Origin: Apostichopus japonicus
Taxonomy: Eukaryota; Echinodermata; Holothuroidea; Aspidochirotida; Stichopodidae
Reading direction: 5' to 3'
Length of the DNA: 64,000 bases
Assembly (NCBI RefSeq): GCF_037975245.1
Contig: NC_092575.1
Span: 2,671,001 to 2,735,000, forward strand
Shown: positions 34,630 to 45,374 of the stretch, one piece after another
Position numbering within the stretch: position 1 is the first letter of the stretch
Layout of the letters: the number at the start of each line of letters is the position of its first letter
Program-made: the position numbers and the translations under genes
The notes under the pieces: generated by a model
What the model was told of the DNA's origin: nothing
Database searches by the model: none
Seen by the model: the letters and a program-made list of their open reading frames with translations, nothing else

Positions 34630-36027
34630 ACAATTACAAATACTAAAATCTCTTGTAACGGCTATTATAAAACTTCGTTGAAGAAATGAAACAAATGCCA
34701 GATATTTCCGAAACCGAACACTACACACATAGGCGTAGGAGGCGGGGGACTGCAACCCCCCAATATTTTTTTCTGAAAATTCGGGCAATATGCTGAGAAT
34801 TTTTCGGGCACCTACTGAAAGAAAAATAAATTGCAATACATTGCTACATCTAAAGGAAATTAATTAAAAATCATCTCCTTGGTAATTAAAATAAAGTTCT
34901 AAGCTTGGCCGACTAATTAGCCATTACTAATGTAAGAGAGAGTTTTGACATAATTGGACCTCCATGCTTTTTCTTCATCTACATAAGACATTTTATTGTT
35001 TAAATTAGCATCCCGCGGTGTACTGCGCAACTTTCACGGACCGTACGGTACACGATGGCATGTGATGTAATAACCGATGCTTGCTTATATGATATTGACA
35101 TTAATATGTTGAACGCGCGCCGCGAAAAATGCTGGTTATATTTTTCGGGCAAGGCGTTACAGCTTCCCAAATCAAATTGGGCTGTTTCGCCTTTGACTAT
35201 ACACACTGACAGTTTTGAAGCTGTTCACCCTGGAACGCCATTTTCATGCTCACTGATATGATATGATATCTGCTGTTTGCTTGACAAATTTGAGCAGGCG
35301 CGTAGCGAGGAATTTGCCAAGGGAGGGGCGAAGTCTGTAGGCAAACTATCTAAGCGTAGCGCCACCATGAGTTGGCGCGAAGCGTACAAGAAAATTTTGG
35401 CCGAGAAGGCCGCCCAGATCGCTGGAAATGACACTTCCCAGGCCTTTTTAGTTGTATCTTAGCATTTGCTATTTTGAAATTACTAGCGATATCATAAAAA
35501 AATATGCTCATGTGGTCGCCCCTTCCCGAAATGCGTCATGTTCCCCGACGACTCGGTCGAGTTCGAGACCAGCCACAGTTGGTTTCATAGCACAATTGAA
35601 CAATTGTTCAAGGCGTCCATACACACACACGCGTGATGATAGACCATATATAGTATATATATAAATACATTAGGGAGAGAGGGAAAATGGAAACGTCAAA
35701 AATGGAGTTGTCGGTGTAAGGGGTAGGATGAGGCGCACGCCCCTTCCGAAATCCTCGATCCGTCACTGGCTACCCTGTGTATATAACAGGGATCAGCGCT
35801 ATAATGATGTCACTGTTCCTCGTTCTGTTCCCGGTGTCTTGGCGTTTTTCTTTTACTCCCTCCATTTCTCCTTTTTCTCTATTTCTTCTTTTTCTTTCCC
35901 TTTCTTCCTCTCCTCCTCCCCTCCCCCCCCCCCTCTTTTTTCCCTTTTTTCTTCTCTTTTTTTTTTCTCTCCTCTTTTTCATACCCGGGGGGCGCGCGCC
36001 CCAACGCCCCCTGTATACGCGCCTGTA
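34630..36027. mobile_element. composite ~1.4-kb insertion in copy B
   Basis: Copy A passes directly from tcattttgtg to ttactattcagcc-type sequence (about 17495-17525), whereas B is interrupted here. The insert holds several repeat pieces: ggcgtaggaggcgggggact at 34730, an inverse relative of 19220-19390 at 35000-35215, a gcgcgtagcgaggaatttgc block at 35298-35380, and a CT-rich/poly-C tract at 35850-35990. Open frames of 60-126 codons look repeat-derived. Confidence 0.6.
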
Positions 36028-37132
36028 TTTGTTTTACTATTCAGCCATACAACTTTGGGAATGTCTCTATATTTGTTTCAAAATTATTTCTTATTTATCT
36101 TTACTTAACCACACTCATGTAATTATGAAATTATTTTAATTTATCTTCAAAACGGCTTGCCATGAAGTTCTTTGAATCAGTGACGCATATATTATATATT
36201 CGAGGCCTGGAAAATGGCCGCTTGATACGATATGATGACGCAGTATTCATTTCTGTGTATGATCTATATCAATATAGTACATTACCGCACTGTTATAGTG
36301 CGGCGGGCATGTATTAGTTTCTGTATACAGATTCAAATATATAACGGCTCTTGCCTATACATAGCCACTATAGTATAGGTGTCCTACTAACGGAGTACAA
36401 TCATTTCTAGTACTAAGTCGTTATTTGACGATTTTTCTTCATATTTGTACATTATCAAGTGGATTTATTACACTTTGTTTTGTATCTTCAGGATCGGTGC
36501 ATTGGTCTGTCGCGATTAAGGCTAAAGTTAATTAGAAAAAGAAGATATTGTAGGCATAACGATTGTGATCTTTAGACTTCGTGGTGACATTTGAAAATTT
36601 GAGGACATCGATCCAGAGGGATTCACCGGAGTCGAAAACACAAATTATACTTTAACTGTATAGCTTACGTAAATGGGATTGAAAACAATATGTTAGGTCA
36701 ACAACAAAGTCAAGTTGGAATATTATAGCTGGACAAACTGTGAGATGTTTATACTCTCAGATTGTTCAAGTCTTTCAGGCTCACCGCTGACACGACAGAA
36801 ATCGAATGTCTGTTCATCATATCGGATCCCCAAAATTTTTGATCCTCCATGACAGTAGACTGTTAGGCTATCTATCTCAGAAACTTGACTTGACTTAACT
36901 GAACAAAACTGAATTCCAGAGTAATTATGTGTCCTTCGTTAAAAAGTGTTTTCAGACCGCCGGAAGATTTGTTGGTGTTTTTAAGTCCTCTAACCACCTT
37001 CCTGTCACACACTTCGACTTTAAATCCTACACGAGGCCTTTTTCAATGGACAATTAATCTGACAATGGCTGCCTCTGTTGAAGGGATTTTTTCGGATTAA
37101 CAAATAAATGTATTAATCAATCGCTCTTGCAG

Positions 37133-37529
37133 TGTCCAGTTGATCGATATAAAAAAGGATAACATCGAAGACGGCTCTCTTTGCATTGTAAGATCATATT
37201 ATAGTGGATTATACATACAACTTATTTATAATACAACTAACTTTTCTCTATGTGGAACAGAAGAACACATGGATTCTGGGCAAAATATTGTGATTGAACA
37301 CATATCATGTCTTGTGGCATACGTAGCATGGATGAACTCACCACACCGCGAATGTATTTTTCATGAAAAAAAAAGTGAAAAGGCGAATACATCTCAAAGC
37401 TTGAGATTGTTGTCTGTATTTGTTAGCAGATATGCTCACTTTAGGTCACATCTTTCTAATAGTTCTTTACGAAACGACGCGATGAATGGATATGAAACAC
37501 CAGGCAGAGCAAAAATCCTATGTAAAACG
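37133..37529 (+). CDS. orphan 132-codon exon, unrecognised protein
   Basis: An open segment is framed by a good acceptor (aatcgctcttgcag|t) and donor (acg|gtgagt), with 1 nt then 132 codons and no stop. It opens VQLIDIKKDNIEDGSLCIVR and includes six cysteines (LCIV, LCGTEE, ISCLVA, ECIF, ILCK among their contexts). There is no signal or membrane segment in it. An upstream acceptor at 36491 (gtatcttcag) precedes another short open stretch (DRCIGLSRLR). The copy A relative (18655-19037) is frameshifted, so copy B may be the surviving version or just less decayed. I do not recognise the family; transcription is not shown. Confidence 0.35.
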
Positions 37530-38751
37530 GTGAGTTTTTGGTGATGAAAATGCTCATCATAACACCATGTTCCATCAAAGTAAACGCAATTTAAGTACTG
37601 ACTATAATTGTACTATAGGCCTATATATGTTTAAGTTGTACAAATAAAAAGACTATTATTGTACAATCCACAGAAATTACTTGCAGTTCTGTGGTAGAAC
37701 AGAAGCGCTGCACACATGCAATGTTACATTTCTGTGCCGGCTTCAACGTGCTGAAAATATCATGGCCTTCTAAAGTAAATAAAATAAGCGATTATACTGA
37801 TAAAAAACCCTATTATAGTAAATGGAATAGCCCATTGAACCATGACATTGAATGATTAAAGTTTGTTGTGCCGCGCTGAAATGAGTAGAACCAATATCCA
37901 ACTTCAACCTGCAGGTCTCGTCTAACTTTTACACTATAGTATACATTACAGTTTCGTAAAAGTCTGCAACTTAAGATTGTCATATATTCTGTAGAAAGAT
38001 GTCGTTACAAGGTATGATTCTTCTTTTTTCGTTCATATGTGTACAGTAATTATGAGCTAAATAAAAGTAAAAATATATATTTAGGCTAAAGTCGAAGGTC
38101 TTCCAATGTCGGTTTCACACAATTTCAGATTTACTTAAGCCTATAGTTTTCGTGTGTTGCATATCAAGTAGGTTATCTGCCTATAGACTGCAACAGAACG
38201 TCGTTTGTACTATAGTAATTCATTTTAATATTTGTAATTAATTAATTAGTTAATATTAATTCATAAAAGTACATATTGTTGCAATACAATAAAGATATAA
38301 CTCGAGAATTGGTACGGTCACAAATCGTCAGTCACAATCTGTTATCAAAAAGTTTGGATTTTAAAATTGTTATTTCAAGTTAGTCAATTTTGTAAACTTT
38401 TTATAAAATCATTAGCGTAGCCCGGGCCTTATACATTTTCTATTACACCCACCTTCTTGTGTCATCCTATATTCGTTAACAAAGTCAGTACCATACATAG
38501 TAGGGCCTACACTCTCAAGTGTAAGAAAGTTACTTCAACGCTGAAAAATGTATCTGTTTCGTACCGATTTATTATCAGTCCAAACTAAAATGGCGATCGC
38601 TTGACCTATATGAAGACTGCAAACGGGTTTGCTAGACAGTATAGGTTTAACAAAATAGTAAGGAATTTCGTGATATATGTATGTGCATTGACTTGTTATC
38701 TAGTCGTTAATAGCCTTACCGGCTATACGAATGCATACATAGTACAGAAGA

Positions 38752-39047
38752 ATACTTTTTAAGAAAAAGTCACCCAGGAAAGAACCTGGGCACGAAAACC
38801 AACCTACCAAACGACTGATCCGCTCTCAGCCCCAGTCCCCTTGCATCGGGACTGTGACTATGTGATCATCGTCGGGTCGGGTGTGCATCACCATTCCCCT
38901 CGTATCGGGTGTGCATCACCATTCCCCTCGTATCGGGTGTGCATCACCATTCACCTCGTATCGGGTGTGCATCACCATTCCCCTCGTATCGTATGTGCAT
39001 CACCATTCCCCTCGTACAAATACTACACGTGATCTTAGCCAAATGGC
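38752..39047 (-). mobile_element. U2-headed SINE-like unit expanded by a minisatellite
   Basis: The minus-strand head is degraded (gccatttggctaagatcacg, then tgtagtatttgt at 39047-39016). The tail end with the cccaggttctttcctggg hairpin is at 38773-38790. Between them a 28-bp body segment has expanded. Confidence 0.7.
38876..39016. repeat. 28-bp minisatellite, five units
   Basis: The unit gtatcgggtgtgcatcacc attcccctc is repeated about five times with point changes. It expanded from a segment that occurs once in other U2-headed units. Confidence 0.9.
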
Positions 39048-39152
39048 TGAGGTGCATACGGATCGCTGTATAGGGAATATTGGCAATCCCCATTTTACCA
39101 CTATTCATATTGTATTGTCCAACTTTGTATCGTAGTGAATACAGTTCGCGCG

Positions 39153-40389
39153 TTAAAGCCCAGTCACATCTCACCGGATTGCAATAACGGAGAGGGAACG
39201 AAGACAAAAAATGGCACTCCGTTGATGTACGTTAGTATCCGTTTAGTATGCGGTTCTCCTCCGTCCATCTACGTTTCATTACCGGAAGGGTCCGGTTTGT
39301 CCGGTGTCGATTTTGAACATGCATAAAACTTGGAACGGACATCCACCGGAAAATGTCTCCGTTATTCATTCGTTACTAATCCGTTAAGCTTCCGTTTTAT
39401 CAGTTTCTCATGCGTTTTGTTCGTTCTGTATGCGTTTGGCATACTGTATTTCTCCGTTCGTCTCTGGTTATTGCTATTGCTCACCGGATCATTAACGGAC
39501 AAAGAACGGATGAAACGTAGAAGTGCAGTACATATACCGTATATTCGACGGACGCTAACGTAGAAATAACGGAAGTGCAAAGGAACAGAACTGACAATGA
39601 ACAGATAGGTAACGGACGTTACACGGAAGAAACGGAAGAACTCAGGCCAGGAAAGTATAACAGACGGACATAGAACGGAGATGCAGCGTCACCTCCACCT
39701 TGTCCACTCCAAGCGTCCCACGCCTCATTCTGCTCCTATAACCTCTACCGTCAACACATACATCATGGACCCTTCAGAAAGATTCAAGCTTTAGACCACA
39801 GTGTCAGCTTTACAAGCACAGATGCTTATCATTGAAGCCAACATCAAGACCAATGAACAAGTCAAGAAGTGAAGGAAAAGACGTGCTCGGCTGAAATGCT
39901 GGTCTAGAGCCTTGCTAGGTTCACAGAGAAGACGGCAGTGTGGTCTTTATGACCAACTAGTGCAGTAGCTGCGAATGGAAGACCAAAATCTTTCATCAAC
40001 TTCATGAGGATACCCCCTGATTTCAAGGCACTCCGGAGGCCCAGGTTTTAGGCCGTTTCTTCTCCGTTGCTAGTCCGGTATGTCCGTTACTTTTCCGGTA
40101 CTCCTACGTTTTGTATGTTCTTTATCCGTTAATTTTCCGTTGTAAATTCGTTACTATCCGTTGGTGTTCGTTAGTTCGTTCGTTGTTGCTCCGTTGTTCA
40201 TCCGTTGTTCGTCCGTTGCTGTCCGTCCCTTGTACGTTTGTAATCCGTTTCCGCCGTTGAACGTCCGGTACGTTGCAACCCCCAGATGCATGCGCGACAA
40301 CTTTTGCCAACGGAAATAACCGGATGACTGTTTTTCGTGCGTACTCTTGTCCGTTCGTGCAATCCGGTGAGATGTGACTGGGCCTTTAA
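39153..40389. mobile_element. PIF/Harbinger-type remnant, 1.24 kb
   Basis: Inverted termini gcccagtcacatctcaccgg and ccggtgagatgtgactgggc are bounded by TTAA on both sides, so a 3-bp TTA/TAA duplication is possible. In the centre (plus strand, about 39894-39990) the frame CWSRALLGSQRRRQCGLYDQ, then LVQ-stop-LRMEDQ, matches the start of Harbinger transposases (W.RPWL..R...G.Y..L...L..ED). It is broken by stops, and most of the transposase is missing. Both flanks are crowded with CCGTT/AACGG motifs. It interrupts sequence that is continuous at 21350-21400 in copy A. Confidence 0.75.
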
Positions 40390-40719
40390 CTCCTGAATGT
40401 GAATACTCATATAACGATTGCGGGCGCATGCGTTGGGATGTGTGTATATTCCACAGCCGTATGTGTTCATGTCTACTCTGTTTACTTTATACACTTGAAG
40501 GAGAAAGATATCAATGTAATGATTGCGGTGATAAGGAAACGAAAACTGAACGAAAAATAAATGACGTAAACATGTAATGCGATGCGAGAAATTGACAAAT
40601 CGTTTCATAAGAGTCATCATTGTTCATGTTTTATAACATTGGTTTAGAACCCTTGAAGCAACCACGTAAAGTGTCTGCATACTATTGATTATTTTAAAAC
40701 TAGCTACAAATCTTCACTG

Positions 40720-40942
40720 TTTTCGTCTCCATCGGCCTTTTGACTAAGATCATGTGAAGCATTATGTTCTCCTTCTTGGAATCCATGCAACACACCTGAC
40801 AATGATCACACAGTCATAGTCTCGATGCAAGGGAACTGGGATGGATGACGGATCAGTCGGTTCGTGGTTAGGTATTTCGTGCCCAGGTTCTGGGTGACTT
40901 TTCTTTAAAAGCAGCTCGCCCCACCTTCTCTTTCCCGGCATT

Positions 40943-40946
<4 letters not shown>
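40720..40946 (+). mobile_element. U2-headed SINE-like unit, diverged
   Basis: Begins catcggccttttgactaaga tcatgtg and continues through the family body to the gcccaggttctgggtgactt end. Third relative of 21733-21957. Confidence 0.6.
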
Positions 40947-41028
<82 letters not shown>

Positions 41029-41029
41029 G

Positions 41030-41094
<65 letters not shown>
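40945..41094. repeat. (TA)n microsatellite with TATG core
   Basis: About 150 bp of TA repeats with a TATG block at 41013-41035. It forms the 3' tail of the minus-strand SINE at 41093-41238. Confidence 0.97.
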
Positions 41095-41096
<2 letters not shown>

Positions 41097-41238
41097 AATC
41101 ATTAAAGAATAATACACCAGGAAAATTCCACTTCACGACCGGTTTCGTCCTTTTGGGACTCATCAGGCGAAGGTAGGAATCGAACCCCGGATCTTCGTGT
41201 CACGAACCTAAGCCCGTACCACTCGACCACAGTGATTC
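41093..41238 (-). mobile_element. tRNA-derived SINE carrying a hammerhead ribozyme
   Basis: On the minus strand the 5' part (about 41232-41171) has an A-box (tggtcgagtgg) and a perfect B-box (ggttcgattcc) at tRNA-like spacing. The B-box is followed directly by the hammerhead motif, then a short body (aagtggaattttcctggtgt) and a TA tail. A likely truncated relative is at 33690-33764. The element abuts a small TA-flanked MITE on its right. Tail, pol III boxes and dispersed relative argue for a SINE or retrozyme-like retroelement. Confidence 0.65.
41131..41172 (-). ncRNA. hammerhead ribozyme (minimal stem III form)
   Basis: All core nucleotides are present on the minus strand. CUGAUGA is at 41166-41160. 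Stem II is GUCC (41159-41156), loop CAAAA, GGAC (41150-41147). GAAA is at 41146-41143. A palindromic ACCGGU (41143-41138) forms the short stem III, and C at 41137 completes a GUC cleavage triplet. Stem I pairs CUUCGC (41172-41167) with GUGAAG (41136-41131), six pairs with one G-U. Predicted cleavage is between 41137 and 41136. The two-to-three-pair stem III resembles Schistosoma and newt hammerheads, which often act as dimers. Self-cleavage is inferred, not shown. Confidence 0.85.
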
Positions 41239-41404
41239 TACTGGTGTGTTAAAGAATAACCACTGTGGTTATTCGGTGTAAAATTGTGTAAAGATTGTCA
41301 GATTCAAAGCGCCAGGGGCGCACTCTGTACAATATAAATACTTGGGTAATACGCCCCTAATGACAGTTTTTAAAAGCCAATTTATACCCTTTAACACACC
41401 AGTA
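41239..41404. mobile_element. 166-bp MITE with TA target duplication
   Basis: Perfect 16-bp ends tactggtgtgttaaag and ctttaacacaccagta include TA on both sides, as in Tc1/mariner-type MITEs. No coding capacity. It sits between the hammerhead SINE and the exon-duplication unit. Confidence 0.75.
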
Positions 41405-43150
41405 TGATATGACGCAATTGTATTTTATAGATATGTGTAGCTTGTAATTATATATGGAGTACCTGAAGTAGGTAGTTTAGGGAAGGTCATGAAAAGAGAA
41501 GGTAACCAACTTTTTCAAGTTGAAATCTTTTGGCTTTAGATTCCTGGTTTTCATACAACAATTAAAAGTAACAGAATGAAAAATAATGTATTCGTTGAAA
41601 TTGGTCATGTGTGATTTTTTGGAATAAGTGTAAAACAGAAGAAAAAACAATGAATGGAGTCGTCTCGGCAAAGCTCCTCACTCGTAAATATCCAACCAGT
41701 AGGTTTTGGAATATATCAATTTTAGAAATATTTCATCCCTCCATATGTTTAATACTACTCTTCTTTGTCGTCTACAGCATCTGGTAGCGACGTTCCGTTT
41801 GAGCAGAGATCTGTCGACGAGCAGGATGAGCTCCCAAAGAGGATAGGCAACAGACTGGCTCAGATCGGGGATAAGGTGGTACAGAAGTACTATTTTGAAT
41901 CTGATACCAGTGGACGAGGGGAGGAAGCGGGACCGAGCCAGGCCAATGCCAGTCTGTTAGCGGAAGAGTCCCGGTCCCTCCTTGGCAATGGTGCTTCGTC
42001 CGGAGGAGTCTCTTGGTCACGTAAGTACCATGTGCCGGATTCGGGCTATGCTTTATGATATGACGCAATTGTATTTTATAGATATGTGTAGCTTGTAATT
42101 ATATATGGAGTACCTGAAGTAGGTAGTTTAGGGAAGGTCATGAAAAGAGAAGGTAACCAACTTTTTCAAGTTGAAATCTTTTGGCTTTAGATTCCTGGTT
42201 TTCATACAACAATTAAAAGTAACAGAATGAAAAATAATGTATTCGTTGAAATTGGTCATGTGTGATTTTTTGGAATAAGTGTAAAACAGAAGAAAAAAAC
42301 AATGAATGGAGTCGTCTCGGCAAAGCTCCTCACTCGTAAATATCCAACCAGTAGGTTTTGGAATATATCAACTTTAGAAATATTTCATCCCTCCATATGT
42401 TTAATACTACTCTTCTGTGTCGTCTACAGCATCTGGTAGCGACGTTCCGTTTGAGCAGATATCTGTCGACAAGCAGGAGGAGCTCTCAAAGAGGATAGGC
42501 AACAGACTGGCTCAGATCGGGGATAAGGTGGTACAGAAGTACTATTTTGAATCTGATACCGGTGGACGAGGGGAGGAAGCGGGACCGAGCCAGGCCAATG
42601 CCAGTCTGTTAGCGGAAGAGTCCCGGTCCCTCCTTGGCAATGGTGCTTCGTCCGGAGGAGTCTCTTGGTCACGTAAGTACCTTGTGCCGGATTCGGGCTA
42701 TGCTTTACGATATGACGCAACCCGGTCGGTCATTGATGGATGGTGCCTTCAGTCAGATGGAGATTTGGTATTAGTTATACGATGGTGGTTTTGGGGTACC
42801 CTGCTTGCGGTGATGGAATATGCAGTTATTTTTAATACATATGGGTACAGAAGTTGTGTGGGGGCACCAGTTATATAAGCATCAGTTTCATTGCATTTTA
42901 TAGATAGGTGTAGCTTGTAATTGGATATGGAGTACCTGAAGTAGGTAGTTTAGGGAAAGGCATGAAAAGAGACGGTAACCCACTTCTTCAAGTTGAAATC
43001 GTTTGACTTTAGATTCCTGGTTTTCATACAACAATTAAAAGTAACAGAATGAAAAATATTGTATCCGTTGAAATTGGTCATGTGTGATTTTTTGGAATGA
43101 GTGTTAAACAGAAAAAAAACAATGAATGGGATCGTCGTGGCAAATTGACA
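41404..43150. repeat. tandem ~652-bp duplication containing a BH3 exon, plus partial third copy
   Basis: Unit 1 (41404-42055) and unit 2 (42056-42707) both run from atatgacgcaattgtatttt to the end of gattcgggctatgcttta and each contain one 243-bp exon. A third partial copy (about 42895-43150) repeats only the intronic part and is more diverged. Flanking intron sequence differs at about three positions between units 1 and 2. Confidence 0.92.
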
Positions 43151-45374
43151 CTGAAGAAGAGTTCTGAAGATCATAGAATGTTCTGAAAAAGCAAAATTTA
43201 CTTGTTTTTGGAGATTTATGAAGTTTCAAGACCATTGTTTCCTCTCCTTCAACCCTGCAGCTTCAGACTTGAATGATGCCATAGGGAGACGCAACAGAAG
43301 GACGGTAGATGGGGTTTCCAGGGTAAGACTCACAGAGGAGGGGAATCCAGATTCAAATGTTACTTCTTTTATCTTTGGGTCCACCCTTATCTCTTTCCTC
43401 GCAAAACTCTTAGCCGTTATCGCTCTACCATTTCTTTATTGAACTGGAAACCGGCTCTTAGTGCTGCACAACGTTAATAGAAACTAGTCATTTCCTCAAG
43501 GTGTTTTCTTAATCGTGGATTTAGTCGTCCACAAGGTTTTTCCCATCTGGATGAATGGTTTGATGTTCACCTTCCATTTTGTGTCTCATAATAGTACTTG
43601 TGGGCATATAAAGTATCATTTTCCTTGTGGGGGTAAGTTCTTGGGGGACAGGTCAGCCCATCACTCTTAACAATGACAATGACAACAATTTATTTCGAGC
43701 AATTTTGTACAGTACATGAATGTTTAGCAAAGTATAAACGTTATTTTGATATACAAAACAATCTAGAGAGACAGGTACAAAAACAGAAAAAACATTCATC
43801 ATGTTAATTGATATACAATATTTAAGCTATACAAATGCAAAAAAGCAAACAAGTGCAATGCTTATCGAATGTTTTCCTCATTTGAATGTAATAAATATAC
43901 ACATAAACTGGATAGAATTTGGTCAAAGGAACAAAACTCCAAAATAAAAATTGAATAACATAAAAAAAAATATAAAAAATAAGAAAAACAATTACCTGAT
44001 AACTTGTAAGATGATTTTCTCGGGGGAATTTCTTTAAACAGTTGAGGTTCATCGATTAATGTAATTGAACTATATAGTCTTATACACAAGCGATCAAGTC
44101 AGTTCCTTCGGTGCAACACAAAACTCTCAACAATTGCCAAGTATGAAACTCTGACCAGTAATCAACTCGGCCTTTCGGCTTGCTTTCTGGCCCAGAAGAA
44201 AACAAAGTAGGAATTGCATTGTGATGTATATATAACTGCACAATTACATTGACTTACTACACCCTATGTTTGCAATCGTTTTCGTTTCGAATAATAGTGG
44301 AGTTGAGAAAGAAAGGTTCAAAGCAGGAATTGCTGGAGCGTTTCAGGTACTTTATTGCATATTCCAACGGCCAATTTCTTGAAAACCAAAATTGATACTG
44401 GAAGCTGACATCCACTCAAAACATTTCAAGCCTCGTCGAACAATCACGACACGTCGATGTTAGAGTTTGGCTAAAAATTAAGTCTTGGTTGCTAACTTTA
44501 AAGATTTAAAAAAAAAATGCTAATTTAAAAACTTTACGTTACACCTTCAGGGTCGGAACCAGCCCATACCGACGTATGTGATAAGAAAGGTAATATACGA
44601 TCGTGCTTATGTTACATTCCAAGAAGCCGTGCAATCGCTCATCAACAGAAACTCTGGCATGGAGGAAATATCTCAGTTAGCGTTAGTGTTCCATTTAACC
44701 AAACTGGCCTGCAAGTTAGCCAAAGCCTTCGGCAGCCAGGGTGGTTCGGTAAGTCTTCGCAGCCGTTAATCTCATGGTCCATCTTCAAAAGAAATAATTT
44801 TTCTTAAAAAAATTTATGGAGAACAATTTCACAATTGTTAAAATATTAATTCAGGTGGAACATGAAATTGATTAGACTAACATTATTGGCACCTACTGAT
44901 AGAAGAAAAATGGAGGAACAATTATAGATTTACTACACATGAAAGTTTAACTCTCCGAATTACTACCAGGTCATTGAGAACTGTTCTTGTTTTACAGACT
45001 AGTAAATGTCGCAGTGAGGGAAAATACTCGTGACGATAAAATTGTTTTCAAATTTTTTGCATCGGTTACCATAATCTGACGTATTTCATTGGGGAAATAG
45101 GGATGACCTTCCAGTAGTTATGGTCAAGAAATAACTATCTTGTGTCGATTAATTACGTGTTTCCCAGTTTGAGTAAGCATTAAAAAAATTGCCTTTAACT
45201 TTTAACATTACATTTGTTTGTTGCTCGTATCGTTTTTGTCACACTCAGTAAAAACTTACTCAGACTGAAAGCAGACAAATATACACACCAATATTTTGGT
45301 TCATTCTCATATCTTAGGGAGCCGTGGTTGAAAGTGATTCCGAAGACTCTGTGCAGGAATCGGAGATAGATTGA
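41778..45374 (+). CDS. BCL-2-family (BID/BAK-like) gene, 3' exons with duplicated BH3 exon
   Basis: Exons: 41778-42020 and 42430-42672 (tandem duplicates, 243 bp each, both phase 1-1), 43261-43322, 44551-44748 and 45318-45374 with the TGA stop. All have GT-AG borders and compatible phases. The duplicated exon contains RIGNRLAQIGDKVVQKYYFE, a BH3 motif (LxxxGD core) close to those of BID (HLAQVGDSM) and BAK (QLAIIGDDI). Exon 44551-44748 encodes FQEAVQSLI...GMEEISQLAL then VFHLTKLACKLAKAF, which aligns with the BID segment around [20 protein letters not shown] and could also be a degenerate BH1. The last exon is an acidic tail (VESDSEDSVQESEID) with no C-terminal membrane anchor. Such proteins set mitochondrial outer-membrane permeability in apoptosis. 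The exon or exons with the start codon, ending in phase 1, were not found. Because the duplicated exon is frame-neutral, both, either or one at a time could be spliced in. Confidence 0.7.

Larger units (their letters stand above)
31682..40950. repeat. segmental duplication copy B (partner of 13034-23105)
   Basis: Colinear, direct-orientation relative of copy A, offset by about 18.6 kb at its left end. Private events in B: sequence at about 32590-33760, a hAT in the TA array (33265-33621), a hAT at 34036-34394, an insertion of ~1.4 kb at about 34630-36027, a 28-bp minisatellite in the U2-headed unit (38876-39016) and a Harbinger remnant (39153-40389). B lacks the 15.05-17.35 kb segment of A. 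The divergence pattern suggests a duplication well before most of the insertions. Confidence 0.85.

Noticed and set aside
35728..36139. 120-126 codon ORFs rich in Ser, Phe and Pro
   Set aside because: They translate a CT-rich, poly-C low-complexity tract inside an insertion.
41171..41232. Functional tRNA gene on the minus strand
   Set aside because: A- and B-boxes are present but there is no paired acceptor stem, and the B-box runs straight into the hammerhead motif.
42424..42720. 98-codon minus-strand ORFs opposite the BH3 exons (also 41772-42068)
   Set aside because: They are antisense shadows of the BH3 exons, which have splice sites and a protein-family match on the plus strand.
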